64,000 nucleotides of DNA from Solea solea (Eukaryota > Chordata > Actinopteri > Pleuronectiformes > Soleidae): NCBI RefSeq assembly GCF_958295425.1, contig NC_081148.1:13623360-13687359 (forward strand), read 5' to 3'. Position numbers and translations under genes: made by a program. Positions within the stretch are counted from its first letter, which is position 1; each line of letters starts with the position of its first letter. A model generated the notes under the pieces. It worked only from the letters and a program-made list of their open reading frames with translations, had not been told where the DNA came from and made no database searches. This document shows, in pieces, positions 52,706-63,739 of the stretch.

Positions 52706-55700
52706 CTATGCTTCACCAAAAACAGTAAACCCAAACCAACACAGACCCCATTACTGACAAAAATAATGCAGGGAGAGGACACCACGTCTCCTGCTGTTAA
52801 ACATCACTGTCACACTTAAAGTACCACCTTATATACTGTGTACTATGGTTGTCAAAAATGAAGATACTGATAATAATTTATTTTCTTTTACAAATCTTCT
52901 CACTAACTCAACCCCATGAAGTGCAGAAATCATTGCGTATGAATAGTTCTAAATTCTTAAAGTATTCAGTAACTGTTTGAACATCTTGTCCTCACATCAG
53001 TTTGTCATAAGACTTTGTGACAGGGCAGTAGGTGGAATTCAATAAGCATGTTTTCACCACATAATACCAGGAACTGTGGTACCAGGGAATAATTTCTCGT
53101 GCAGTAATCTTCCTACTTTAAAGACTTATAACAAATGTATAAAAAAATGTGACTGCATGGGCATTGATATCATTTTTCATCAAAGGATCAAAGGATCAAA
53201 GGATCACATTTGAAAGTTGTATCATACCCTTAACCTGGCGGGGATTTGAACCAGCAACCCTCCACTACAAGCCAAATTAGCCTCCACTCTGCCATGGGCT
53301 GTTATTGCTATGTCATTATGTTTCATGCCAACTACTTGGACAAATACAATATTTTATATTGATACATGGTGTGGCTGCAGTATTTTGTAGTTTATTTTCG
53401 ATGCATTTATTAGTTGGGCATTTTATTTTCAAATATATTTGATGGTTATGGGAGCAAATTTAATTATTAAAATTATATAAATTACATATTAAACACAGTA
53501 TTTAATTACTATTAGTATACACATATATATTATATAAATGATATAAATGACAAACACATTATCCACAAAAATGCTAATAAAAAAAACACTATTTGAGAAT
53601 ATTAACCATTAAAAATCATGGAAATTAAAGGTCATCTAGTCACACTTAATCAACACTGACCTGATCATCATGCAGTGAAACCTCACATTTTGTGTCAGGC
53701 TAAGTTACTAATAACCGCACCACTTCCAGAATGAGCTTTGTATTAATATCTTTATTGGATCGTCTGGAATCCAATTACAGAAAGCACGGGGAGGGTGTTC
53801 CTGGTTGACCCTGGTGAACACACCAGCTCTTATATGACTCTAGAATGGCGGTATGAATGGTTGGAAATCACTTTTGTCTGCACTTTGTGTTTTTCCAATA
53901 TGCTAATGTGAAACTGCATGCTACAACTCCTCCATCTGCACACTTACTGTACGTTTATGGAAATATTTACACAAAAATGTGGCACAATGACCCAAAATAC
54001 AATAAAATGTGTTAATAAAGCTCTTTCTTTCACTATATGATCAAAGTATGATGATTTTCACCTCAAAAAAAGGCTTAATATTTCATGTTTTTGAACAGTT
54101 CTATGAATGACCAAGAGTTAATCAGCCATGTGACATCAGCAGATATTAGTGACCACACAGTTACTGATCAGTGTGTACCGTGCTAAAGGGTCGAGGGATA
54201 GTTTCGCATCAGCACCACCTCCGTAATTGCTGAGACAAGGCAGCTGATTATGCATTCAGGAGGCATTCATCCACTGCAGCGTCAACTGTGCCACCTGCTG
54301 GATACACCCATCAGCGTGCAGTTCCCACAGGGGCGTTTTCTTCTAATGGAGACATGCCAGTGAGGCGAATGGTAAAAATAGTTTCTCCAGCACTCCACCC
54401 TTTTTTATTATGATGGGAGGAAAGTATATAATGAGTGTGTGATGACTGAAAGTCTGAAGACCTGTTCTTTTCCAAATACTGGCAAGGTCAAACCATGTAA
54501 GAAATCAGAGTTTTACTATGCGGTTACTAAATGCTAAATGCCTCACAAATATGTACAGTTACTGTGTGTAATGGACCTATTGTTATCTCGCCTGCTTTAA
54601 TAGTCTCTGTGGGAGCTGCTGGACAGTCATGCCACACAAGGCCTGCCAAGAGCAATTCCTGACTCACAAAGCCTATTATCCGTGGATGAAAGGTTTCTAC
54701 TGTATTTGGCTCACCTATGGATGGTCTGTGTTTGACTGTCCATTAATAACCTGAAGAGGTCACTGAAGACGGCACAGCCCTTAATATTAGTGCAGATTAA
54801 ACACGGTTATCAGAGAGCATGTGCATCCAATACACACCAGCAAAACATTCAAACCACAGTGCACGGTCTAAACTGTGCATAGGATTACATTTGGAACTGA
54901 AAGACTATGCATGTGTTGACACTTGTAGCTACACATCATATACACTAGTGACATTTAACTTTACATGGGAGTTAATAACCAAGATGGATTGAACTCTCAT
55001 GATGAACAGGTGGTGCAGAACTGCCTTTCTGTCTCTGGATAATGACAAGAACGTCACCAGCTTGTTTCTATCTTAAAATGGGCTACAAAAGCCTTTGAAC
55101 AGCAATCCTGTGGAAGTCAATTTTACACAATATGTATGATATGTGTGAAAAGTCTCCTTAAGGAATCATCAAATACTTAGTGACCTCTGGATCACTTCAG
55201 CAGAATCAGTGCCACTCAGCTGGGGAAGAGATATAGCACTGTTTCCAGTATGGAAACGTTGTACACAGGGTTTAAGCTTCAAGAGAGACAGATGTCAGAA
55301 AAAAAAAAGTCAAAGGTCAATACAGTGATGACTGGGGTTTCTTTGTGAATTTGAAAGTGTTGCAAACTCACTTGAGAACAGACACTGTGTCTCAAAAAGG
55401 TCGAGTCTCTGTCAAGGCAGCGGTCACTGAGCATAGGAAGTGGCTGTGATCAACTGTGACTTCTGTGATCATTGATGACCTGGGGCTGATGCTGGTTCGC
55501 AAACAACACAATACAACAACGCAATAATGATTTTACTACGGTGTCTGCCTGGCATTCAGTCAAGGAATACATAACATCAGGGAATCTCAATTTATCCTCA
55601 TGTCCATGTTATAATCATGTTGTAAGCCGCTAAAGTCCCTACCACATGTACTGCTGTTTGGCAGCATCAAGCACGTTTGCCTTTGAATATGGATTTGCAT

Positions 55701-56446
55701 TACATAACTATGGAGAGGATGTGATTAGAATATTTTCGACATTTGTTCCAGGACTTTTTGGCATTGGGAGTTCCGGTTGCGTAACTTTCACAGGAGCTTC
55801 CCCACATATTATACGCAATATACACACAGGTCAGATGAAACAATGCTTTAAGGGGTGTAATCACTCACTGGCATTTAAATAAAATGAAGTAATTGAAGTA
55901 ATCAATTCACTTTCAGACACCTTCTCATTGTCAGAATGGAAAGCATAGAAGCACACAAAACCCAAACAACAGACTCTTGTAGTGTTAGAAAAACAACTGG
56001 TGAAGCGGGACAAAATGGAACGCTATAACAAAATGTAACATAACTTCATTAAAAGTAGCATTAAATGCCAATTAATGGTCTCTAAACACAGAGCGATGTA
56101 CTTCCATTTTAATAGCCATATTGAATTTCTCGAGCTGACTGAAAAAGTCAGCCAAAGCTAGAGAGGACGGCTGTAAATAAAGATTTAAGCACATCTTCTC
56201 TCCTGTCCTACCTGCATTGAATTCAGTCAGCTTCTCGCTTAGATAAAAGTCATTTGGGTTGAGGTAGGGCATCTGCTCCACGTACTGCTTTGGAATAAGG
56301 TACAGGACCTCAGCCACATGCCCATCCTCTATGATGGACATGCGCTTGACCGAGCTCCTGCGTTTCACCTGCACACGGTCGACATTCTGACTGTGGCTGG
56401 AGCTGCACAGCTTGCCCAGGCTGTTCAGATTGGGTAGAGTCGGCAT
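22931..56446 (-). CDS. ablim1: actin-binding LIM protein 1 (abLIM1), long form
   Basis: Cytoskeletal scaffold that binds F-actin through a C-terminal villin headpiece and partners through four N-terminal LIM domains. Exons: 56446-56212, 44226-44089, 40859-40676, 39877-39768, 38153-38027, 37922-37829, 35118-35031, 33619-33555, 32538-32461, 32336-32178, 31955-31911, 31654-31619, 31532-31406, 29473-29426, 27746-27606, 26835-26741, 26640-26517, 25453-25392, 25129-25069, 24837-24830, 24331-24257, 23361-23281, 23044-22931; 2295 bp, 764 residues (human 778). The start [16 protein letters not shown] parallels the human long isoform. LIM zinc ligands are intact ([29 protein letters not shown]). The middle is Ser/Pro-rich and disordered with [14 protein letters not shown] and RSPQHFHRP; the end is [16 protein letters not shown]. 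One exon is 8 nt, and the intron after 24257 has a GC donor. Paralogue status (a or b) is not decided. Confidence 0.95.
23045..23110 (-). promoter_or_regulatory. ablim1: C-rich tract before last ablim1 acceptor
   Basis: On the minus strand the acceptor of the headpiece exon (TTCTAG) is preceded by two runs of about ten C and further CCCT blocks. The plus strand shows the corresponding G-runs (23061-23070 and about 23099-23109), a G-quadruplex-prone pattern. It forms an unusually C-rich polypyrimidine tract. Confidence 0.6.
24830..24837 (-). CDS. ablim1: ablim1 8-nt microexon
   Basis: The minus strand reads a pyrimidine-rich tract ending CCTGCAG, then AGTTTCAG, then GTATGT. The eight bases take phase 1 to phase 0 and encode Glu-Phe-Gln between ...MYGGGR and HIKDGRA. 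Human abLIM1 has Asp-Tyr-Gln at the same place. Without it the flanking exons (25129-25069 and 24331-24257) do not join in frame. Confidence 0.78.
25480..25932. mobile_element. MITE-like element with imperfect terminal inverted repeats
   Basis: The left end (from about 25480) and the reverse complement of the right end (to about 25932) agree at roughly 27 of 34 bases, with shared cores tttacatt and gtaacaa. The inside is AT-rich and non-coding with further ggtaata/ttacc inverted blocks. No transposase is present. It sits about 27 nt from the start of the ablim1 exon 25453-25392, on its acceptor side. A related copy is at 33722-34018. Confidence 0.6.
27747..27794 (-). CDS. ablim1: possible 16-residue in-frame exon extension, ablim1
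   Basis: The exon 27746-27606 has a second AG acceptor upstream (TTTAG, exon start 27794). Using it adds 48 nt that stay open and in frame ([16 protein letters not shown]). The downstream acceptor fits the human boundary better. Neither site has a strong pyrimidine tract, so which is used is unknown. Confidence 0.4.
29674..29788. repeat. (GGAA)n/(GAAA)n microsatellite
   Basis: Tandem ggaa units followed by about 80 nt of gaaa units, roughly 200 nt upstream (in the minus-strand sense) of ablim1 exon 29473-29426. The open frame on the other strand is an artefact rich in Ser, Phe and Leu. Confidence 0.9.
30564..30612. repeat. (GGT/GAT)n trinucleotide repeat
   Basis: A ggtggtgatggtg-type repeat in an ablim1 intron. 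It yields poly-Gly, poly-His or poly-Pro open frames on both strands, which I do not regard as genes. Confidence 0.85.
33722..34018. mobile_element. second copy of the MITE-like element
   Basis: It begins taacacttgacactacagt and ends with sequence whose reverse complement again carries an acagtaacaatat core, so it shares the terminal pattern of the element at 25480-25932. It is non-coding, in an ablim1 intron, and is followed directly by a long (TA)-rich tract. Confidence 0.5.
34020..34135. repeat. (TA)n-rich palindromic tract
   Basis: Over 100 nt of alternating tata/cata/gtat units that fold on themselves (for example atatatgtatgtatatatat next to its complement). Prone to cruciform formation and length change. 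Confidence 0.8.
34225..34365 (+). repeat. LINE/SINE 3' tail, second copy
   Basis: Has gtaaagcacattgagtaac and ccctacaaataaagatt, similar to the tail at 16556-16680, in plus orientation within an ablim1 intron. Confidence 0.5.
36245..36500 (+). repeat. teleost interspersed repeat
   Basis: Carries the segments cattttctactgctttatcc, acaagttgccagtccatca and gcatgtttttggacagtggg followed by a gaggaaaacagagaacc block, a frequent teleost dispersed repeat. A diverged copy lies at about 43795-44040 in the same orientation. The family name is uncertain. Confidence 0.65.
37049..37272 (+). mobile_element. tRNA-derived SINE
   Basis: The head has a pol III A box (TGGCCAAGTGG, 37060-37070) and B box (GGTTCAAGTCC, 37093-37103) at the right spacing, then a tRNA-unrelated body and a LINE-like end (ggggattaataaagtatct) with an A-rich tail. 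The structure is complete, so this is a fairly intact retroposon in the ablim1 intron between exons 37922-37829 and 35118-35031. Confidence 0.8.
43795..44040 (+). repeat. teleost interspersed repeat, second copy
   Basis: Contains gcatgtttttggactgtggg, ggagaacatgcaaactcaaa and a terminal acatgctccactgtg block, parallel to 36245-36500. It ends about 50 nt from the donor of ablim1 exon 44226-44089. Confidence 0.65.
47411..47432. repeat. poly-C homopolymer, about 22 nt
   Basis: An uninterrupted run of C on the plus strand. Length may be affected by sequencing error. It produces a false Gly-rich frame on the minus strand. Confidence 0.85.
48261..48331. repeat. (CA)n microsatellite
   Basis: About 70 nt of CA units with few interruptions, in the long ablim1 intron. 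Confidence 0.9.
52398..52708. repeat. compound simple-sequence cluster (CA, GA, CCT, CTG)
   Basis: Within about 300 bp there are (CA)n, (GA)n, a pyrimidine-rich CCTCCT tract and a (CTG)n run with one interruption. On the minus strand an ATG GGA G|GTAAAG sequence at about 52520-52510 could act as a phase-1 first-exon end for ablim1, but support is weak. Confidence 0.6.
53225..53302 (-). mobile_element. tRNA-derived SINE head (fragment)
   Basis: On the minus strand there is an A box TGGCAGAGTGG (53294-53284) and a B box GGTTCAAATCC (53252-53242). The intervening 'TTGGCTTGT' is shared with the SINE at 37049-37272. The body and tail are not evident. It lacks paired acceptor stems, so a functional tRNA gene is unlikely. 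Confidence 0.65.
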
Positions 56447-59400
56447 GGTGTCCAGCTCCCTTTACACTCTCCCACAGAGCAGCGTGATGGACAGCAAGTA
56501 TGTGTCGTCCAGGGTCGGGCTCTGATAAGCTCTAAAGTCCAGTTGTCTTTGAACATGAAGGATGAGGCACGAAAGAGCCAGAACTTGATGGGAAACTTCA
56601 CAGAAGCTCAGCATTACATTATGGAAATATCTGGAGAAGCCTTTGGTGGAAACTCCTCCTGTTAAGATTCCTTCGCCTGTGACACCAGATGTACAGATGA
56701 AAATGGAGAGCCACTGTGGAGACGCCAAACATGTAAACATGGAAAGAAGCTTACACTTTTAGTGTCTTCTGCACAACCATCCCGGTGCCTTAAGCAGCTT
56801 AGAGCTGACGTCCAGCCCATGATTATCTTCTGGGTGGAGTTAGCTCCACATCAGGTTGGCCAAGCATACACTGGGAGTCTCTATACCTTGTGAGACTCCT
56901 GTACGTTCACATCACTGTTGTGAATATGAAACTACGTAGAGCTACAGTTTCCCTTAATGCATGTGACGATAGTAACACACAGCTTTAATCCAGATATCCA
57001 TTAGGGACAAAATTGCTTTTAGGGTAAATTACTTTGGAAGTCTGCCAGTTCTTTACAAGGTCAGTAACAGCAAGGTCATTTCAGCTGCCAACAATGCACA
57101 ACCCCACTGTTTTATTAGGATCCTTTAAAATAAAAGATGGTGTAACTACATCAGCATCGGGGTAGATAAGGCATTGCATCATGAATCGCTGGATAAGGCA
57201 ATAGGATTTTGGAATATGTAACTCAGTAAAAAAAAAGGCACGTTGTCCATTTAATCTTCTAATACTGGGTTGGATTTGTTTCTGCAGAAACTTCCAGAAT
57301 GTCGTCTTAAGAGACCAACTCCATATAACCATCAACCAGCAGTTTCATTTGTATGGGCACTCAATGATGCATTTACGTTCCTTGGAAATTAGAATTCAGT
57401 GTGGGGTGAAAAGTTAAGAAGGAGCCTATCAACAAACTGAAAAACAATATAACCCCACTTTGCAATGTTGATATGTTTTAAAAACAGCCATGAACATTAT
57501 AGTTTTGTGAGAACATGACCACACCACCAAGACGTTGCCAGCTCTTGCACATACACAGATTAATGACTGAAAATTCTTCCATGATATGTGATATATTAAT
57601 CAAAACAAAAAAAGTCTAATCATAGTTATCTTCTTTCTCCCAACAAACCACATAGATGTGATGAACAGCCTAGCAAACAACAGCATAGCACAAAAGACCA
57701 TTATTGTATGGAGATGTTGGGCTCAAGCTACACTTCAGATTCCTCTTTGTTTGACAGGCTGTGCAGACGCCGCTCGGCTGAACATCTACATCAGGGACTT
57801 AACTCGTTTGACCTAATTTACTTTCACCGAACAAGCACCATTTTTTTATTCTCAAAGAACAGATAGTAAGCCAGTAGACGACCACTCTTACTCTCACGCA
57901 TGCAGACACACGGACCTGAGAGCACATAAGGACATGCTATTCTGCTGCAGTAAGCCACTGCCCTCCAAATGTCACATAACTACCCACACTCCTGCACACC
58001 GAACCACACATGCACACAAAACAAGACTGCTGCCTCTGCACACAGACAAATTAACAACGCAGGAAAATTACATCCCACATATCTGTCTCTGTCTGTCCCG
58101 CTCCGCACAAGAAAAAACACCCCCTCCTCCTCTTCATGTTTCCTCATTCTTACCATCCAGTCCGAAGCAGGAGGTGATTTTTTGGGCGTAGTTGCAGATC
58201 CCATCATAACCAGGCTGCTGCCTCGCCGTATTCTTCTCCTCCATCTCTACACACACACTGTCCAGTCCAGTAGCACTTTTACTCCTTCCCCTGCTCATAA
58301 ATTATTCAATCTTTTGCCAGGACACATGCATGCGCGTGCACAACAACCCTTCTACAGGACATACAGTACACACACACACACACACACACACATACAGAGA
58401 GAAAAGTGCTGATGCAGAGGGTTGCGCTGCTGGAGCACGAGCAGCCCTCTCCACTGGTTGGATAAGGAGGATGCATCAGATTAGGTTACTGCAGAATGGA
58501 GCGGTGCATCAAGGAAAAAAGTGAAACATTGATGGGGCAGAGCAAAACTGTATGTTTACTAGGTTATGCTATATAAAAAAAAATTCCCCAGACACAACAC
58601 ATCCATAATATGTGATGATTACTTTAAGATAAGATTTCTAAAGATGGGGGTTAAACAGAAAACCATAAACATAATGAAAGTTACGTGACGATAAGCACTT
58701 ATAGATGAATATTGTGATGATAAATCTCAACAAATTCCTCATGACTGAAACTTATAAATAAATAAATACACCAACGCAGCACACTTTAGTACGATGACAA
58801 TGACTCCAAAATCATCCAATCATATATAATGACGTGTGGACACCGGAACGTCCAACACTGACCCACATATGTGAGGCCTCTGCTGTTGTTTTAAGATTCT
58901 GCCGGGGAGTGGAGACCACGGGCCAGGACGAACAATAAATCCACTGACACAGCAAACCAAAAAAGCGCCGAAACCCCCAGCTATAAAACAAACGAGGAGA
59001 TTATGATAAATGGCGAGGCTTGGAGGGTTTCCCAGACCAGGGGGGGAAATTGTACGGTCAAAATTTGATAAACACCATCCCTCAAATGCCACTCGCGGGG
59101 TGACCTTGAACAGTTCACTGCACCCCACTGATACACGGTCATTAGTGGCTGCCTCAAACTGAGCAGCTCAAAGGTGGAAATGAAAGTGCAAATAATATGT
59201 GATATAGATGCTCTGTCCACATATTAAGTATAATAAAGGTTGTATACATTTATGTTCGTGGAGATTCTAGGCGAAAGTAAACATCACAGGAAATATGATG
59301 ACACTAAAAGGCTCACATGGAGTTGAATGCCCACAAGGGTGTATTATAAGTCAGGAGTGACTAATAGAAGGACATGGCTACCAAGGTAAAAGCTGATGCC

Positions 59401-59493
59401 TCTGAGCTGATAAAAAGAGTGGGGGGTGGGGGGACTGCAGGTCTGAGAGCACAGTAATGGCTCATGCTCACCGGTCAATTGGAAAAGGGGCTG

Positions 59494-59524
<31 letters not shown>

Positions 59525-62500
59525 CACACACACATACATATGTACAGTATATCTACATTAAGAGGGGAGAGCTTTTATATGAGGGATAAAATCAAATGTT
59601 TTACTCCCATATGCAGGGGGGTGCTACTGTATTGTACATAATAAATACGCAATAATTCAACAACAAAACCAAAAAATTAGTTTTGACTTTAGTCAATCCA
59701 CAGAAAAACTGTAACAAAAAACTAAATTATAGTGCGCTACAATATAAACAAAGGTCTGTTACACTCTAACCGTGACTCCACATAATGCTAATGAACCCTA
59801 GATTTGCATACAGGAAGTGATGAGCTTTAGGTTTCAGAAGCCGATAAACAGTTGATCCAGCAGTTTGATAGAATAAACGCCTCCATCCACCCCTGCGCTG
59901 CTGCTGAAAACACACAAATGCTCTGATAGTATTGCTTGACACTGGCAGACTCCATTTTCAGATGAAGGACACAGCATGCAAATACTGTTTCATTAATTCT
60001 GTTCATGAAACCCACACAGAGACAGAATAATAACATCAACAACAACAAGAATCTCTAAATGTTATGCATTGCACCTTTAAGAAAAAAACAATGCCCATAA
60101 TACTGTCTTGTGACCAGTATTATGACTCCAAAATACATGTTTTGGCCAAAAAACAACAGATCCAAATAGTGTTAGCTTCACAAACATAGGCGACAACAAG
60201 CAGCAGCTCATCACAACTCATGACAAGTTTGATTTAAGGTCAAAACATTTTCTATCAGTTAACTTTTTGACCACATGATTGTCCAGAACATATTGGTAGG
60301 GTCATGCAAATTCAATTTACAACTGTTTTCTACAAAAAGATACACAGTGCATCCTTGGTTAAAATAATCCTGGGTTGTTTACCCACAGAAACCCTGACAA
60401 ATACGTGTTTAATGTGACATATTGTGACAAAAAAAAACTTTATGTTTGCATCACGATGCCTGATTTATGTGTGTTAATAATGTAATAGCCTCACATCTGT
60501 CCAACCACAAGAGATAATTGGCAGTGGTACAGCTGTAGTGTATAGGGTAACTACTTCTCATGAATAATGATGGGCTGTTTGCAGGGGCTTAAGCATGTTA
60601 ATCAGATCTAAGACAGGGAGGGCTGTCAAACGGCACATGGGCTCTGAGCTCCATCGATCTCCATGAGGAGGATGTAGAGGGTGAGCTGCATCAGCGATGG
60701 AGGGAGTTCAGAGCCATTTTGCTGTACTGTAGCTTGGAGGTGACATTACTGTACCGCACAGCTAGAGATTTTTGTATACAGTAAGGTTGGAATATCACCC
60801 AATGACTGAATTAGACCCATCAACGTGAATTCAGCTGCAGATTTGATATCATATAATAACCCTGGGTTTATGTTAATGTTGAAACTTCTCTGCTTTTATC
60901 CAGATCTCAGTCACTCAGTCAGAGAATCTGATCAAAACCTCTAGCATGAACAGTTGGAGGCTGTTTTTATCTCTTCTGCCTGAGAGCACAGTCAATGTAG
61001 TGATGGTCCACCAGCTTGGAACAGACAAGTTCCACCTGCAGTCTGTGTAGATATCTGTTGTGTCGGTCCTGGCCAAGGCTGCGACTTATGGCACTTTTCC
61101 AATGTACAATTCAAGCATGGCTCGGCTCGATTGTATTGGTTTTTTTTGCTTTTCCATTAGGGATAGTACCTGATACATGGTGCATATTTTGGTAACTGCT
61201 CTGGCAAGGTTCCATTATGAAAATGTGACAACAGACTGCACTTGAAGTCATGAGTCAATCTATTGATTATTTAACTACTTTTCTGGGTCATAAAATGCTA
61301 TTAAATCGTAAAAATGCTCAAAACATCACTGGCCATTAAGATTCTTTAAAGGTAGCCTTGTGTCCACAGAACCTCATTAATACTAATATTGATATTAATA
61401 TTAAAAACAGTAGTGGTAACAGTTATTGTAACCATCTGTCTCTGCTATTAGCTTCTGTTGTATTTTATGTTTCCTCTCTATGTAAATTTGATGTTTTGTT
61501 AATAATCTGCTGAGCTTGTTTCTGTACATGTGACACCTACTGCACGGCTGCCCATCCTAGGAGAGGGATCCCTCTAATGTGGCTCTTCCTGAGGTTTCTC
61601 CCATTTTTTAGTTTTTTGTGGTTTTTAGGGCAGAGGATGTCACTTGCAGTACAGACTGTAAAGCCCTTCCTGGCAACTTGTGTTTGTGATGTTAGGCCAT
61701 ATAAATACAATTGACTTGGCTTAAATGGGAGGTCTAAGGTGTGGGGCTCTACTTTCATGCATTTCACTGGTCCAGCAGCCATATGAATGTTTTATAACTG
61801 GAAGTATGAGTGAATTATGTTCCTATTTTGACCATGCTTTTTCCACAAAGCAGAAAAAAAGCAGAATATATTAATTTTTAAAGTAGAGAACTTCCAATAA
61901 TTGATTAGTAGTGTATCTATCAACTGTGCTGTTGCAGCTCTGGATCTGGCAAGACATGAACACATAACAAAAACTGTTGCACCAGATATAAGTTTGTAGA
62001 GTTTTACTAACACAAAGATGGCACTTCACCATCACCTCACCAACTAAAGCCTTGCACAAGTGATAATTTCACGCAATCAAAACACTATAGAAATGCACCC
62101 AGTCTCCCTGTCAACTCAAGCAACAATCAGAGTGTGGAGCTTTGCACAGAAAAGATGTTGGGCACCAAATGTCCAGGGAAACCGCAATCAGAGGGGGTTT
62201 GTTACAACTTCACAGAAATCACAGAGGTGTCATCTATTTATAGCAGGCGTGCAGCAGAATGCACAGTGTTCACATCAACATCATAACTTGTAGGCTTGTC
62301 CACAAAAGGCTGCAGCAGTGGACGCTGTAGTTCCAGCTCTGCACCGGTGTAACCTTCTTATAATAACAGTCATTATCACTGCCTCTGGAACGACGACGCA
62401 AACAGGCTGCTGCTCTCCACAGCATTCATGCTTGAAACCCGTCACCATCGATTTATATACACATTCAAGAGCTTTTTCATCCATATATGTGATGTTATGA

Positions 62501-62526
62501 AGGCTTCTGCGGCAAAAGATACTCAC
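56447..62526 (-). other. ablim1: ablim1 upstream region / intron of alternative transcript
   Basis: The region between the two candidate ablim1 first exons. No further exon is recognised. It holds (CA)n at 58366-58392, (GCAC)n at 59491-59531, a diverged interspersed repeat at about 61090-61215 and another at 61535-61725. The promoter of the long-form first exon should lie just right of 56446. Confidence 0.5.
61535..61725 (+). repeat. teleost interspersed repeat (LINE 3' tail type)
   Basis: Contains ggctgcccatcctaggagag, ggatccctctaatgtggctc and a cctgaggtttctccc block, ending 'gttaggccatataaataca', the widespread teleost element that often ends in 'aataaaattgattga'. Family not named. Confidence 0.65.
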
Positions 62527-62542
62527 CTCTAGCAGCAGACAT
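62527..62542 (-). CDS. ablim1: alternative first coding exon of ablim1 (candidate)
   Basis: The minus strand reads ATG TCT GCT GCT AGA G|GTGAGT, that is MSAAR plus one base (phase 1), which is exactly the phase needed by the shared exon starting 44226 (TG GCT CAT...). Spliced, it gives MSAARVAHAQDT. Human ABLIM1 also has several first exons that join at this point. The peptide is only five residues, so the call rests on donor strength and phase. Confidence 0.45.
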
Positions 62543-63694
62543 GCCCGGTAGGTACAGCTTCTCTCTCTCTCTTCAATTCTGTCTTTGCGGAGACTAACAG
62601 GAGGAGATGCCCGCGGTGCAGTTTATGGGGAAGTAAAAACAGCCTGATAGCCTATATATATATATCTATAATATAATTATTTTTGGGGGGCTGTCGTTTG
62701 ACGGGATTAAAGGCAGGGAGGAAACAGTCCTGCCATTTGGGAGACTAGACCAGGCTGCGCGATGGAGTGAGCACTTTCCAGCGACAGGGCGTGTCCTGGA
62801 ACAGACAGCATCCTTCTCTTTTTCCAACAACTTTATATGTCCATATTTGAACATAAAGTTACACATTTACGGACGTAACGTGTGCATAGAATCTTTGAGT
62901 GAAATGTGTTTCAACTGCTGCCGGGTCACCTACACCTTCAAGCAGCTGACCTACTTTTTCCCTCTAAGATGATGACTGGACATGAAGTTGTCAGTCGCTC
63001 TGGAGCAATGTTTTCCTCACATTTATTGATGTAGCGATTCGTCAATTAGCCATTTGAAAGGAAATGTTAAACATTGAATTGGTCGACTTTGTCCAGCAAA
63101 TCAGTGTCATTTTTGCTTCACATCAACCTCTATGCTGCAATTTCTGAGTTAAAATTGTCACGTGAGGAGGATAATCAGTAAATGTTCCACTCGCTCACTG
63201 TGATTTTCCACATCATTTGTGTTGCTTGCTGCTTTATCGAAATCCGATGCCCGCTGTTATATTTGAAGTAGAGTTATTGATTCTCGTTTCCATGCAGAAA
63301 ATACTAGTCGTAGACCCCGTTATTGAGTGTGAATTGGTGTCTCGCTCAATTTGTATGCAAAGTTCGTCGTCAGTTAATTATACGCCAGGCAATGTCTTGT
63401 ATCATTGCGCCCCCTGCTGGTTTAGATTAGTATTGTTTGGCGAGGGAAGTGCCACCGTGTCCAAAGCGCGTGAACGTACCTGACTGGAGTCTGTAGACGT
63501 CTTGTTTACAGTGGTTAGTGCCAGGCCTCATAAGTCCAACGTGGTCACGGTTTTATAGCTTACATTTTTTTCTTTCATTACAAGGGTCGTTGCATGAAAC
63601 CTCCAATCTGGATCGAGGCGGCAACAACAGGAAGAAGAAGATAGAGGAATTCTCTAGGTCTTCTCGAGAGAAACTAGTCCAGTCGAAGAATAAA
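62543..63694. promoter_or_regulatory. putative divergent promoter, ablim1 alt exon / fhip2a
   Basis: About 1.1 kb separates the candidate ablim1 ATG (62542, minus) from the fhip2a ATG (63695, plus). CpG is less depleted here than in the neighbouring introns (for example gtgtccaaagcgcgtgaacg near 63458). A likely 5' UTR acceptor (tttctttcattacaag) ends at 63584, and a short upstream ORF of 16 codons runs 63594-63644. Confidence 0.4.
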
Positions 63695-63739
63695 ATGTTC
63701 TCCAAATTCACGTCAATCCTCCAGCATGCGGTGGAAGCG
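63695..63739 (+). CDS. fhip2a: fhip2a (fam160b1) exon 1, FHF complex subunit (partial)
   Basis: Fifteen codons, MFSKFTSILQHAVEA, then a GTGAGT donor in phase 0. This is the recognised N-terminus of FHIP2A/FAM160B1, where the next exon continues with LAPSLPLQ-type sequence. FHIP proteins join FTS and Hook adaptors to link cargo to dynein. The ATG is preceded by a probable acceptor at 63584, so the 5' UTR is likely split. The rest of the gene is beyond the right edge. Human FHIP2A also neighbours ABLIM1, which supports the call. Confidence 0.9.

Larger units (their letters stand above)
44227..56211 (-). other. ablim1: ablim1 12-kb first intron (long form)
   Basis: No coding exon is recognised here. 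It holds poly-C runs (45561-45570 and 47411-47432), (CA)n at 48261-48331 and 52400-52425, (GA)n at 52430-52450, (CTG)n near 52669-52705, an AT-rich inverted-repeat block at 46440-46550 and a SINE head at 53225-53302. Internal promoters are possible but not shown. Confidence 0.6.

Noticed and set aside
53225..53302. Possible tRNA gene on the minus strand
   Set aside because: A and B boxes are good, but there is no paired acceptor stem or credible anticodon arm. Similarity to the SINE at 37049 explains it better.
57081..57335. 84-codon minus-strand frame (MMVIWSWSLK...)
   Set aside because: Looks protein-like and could be a transposon remnant, but I recognise no family and see no flanking structure, so I do not call it.
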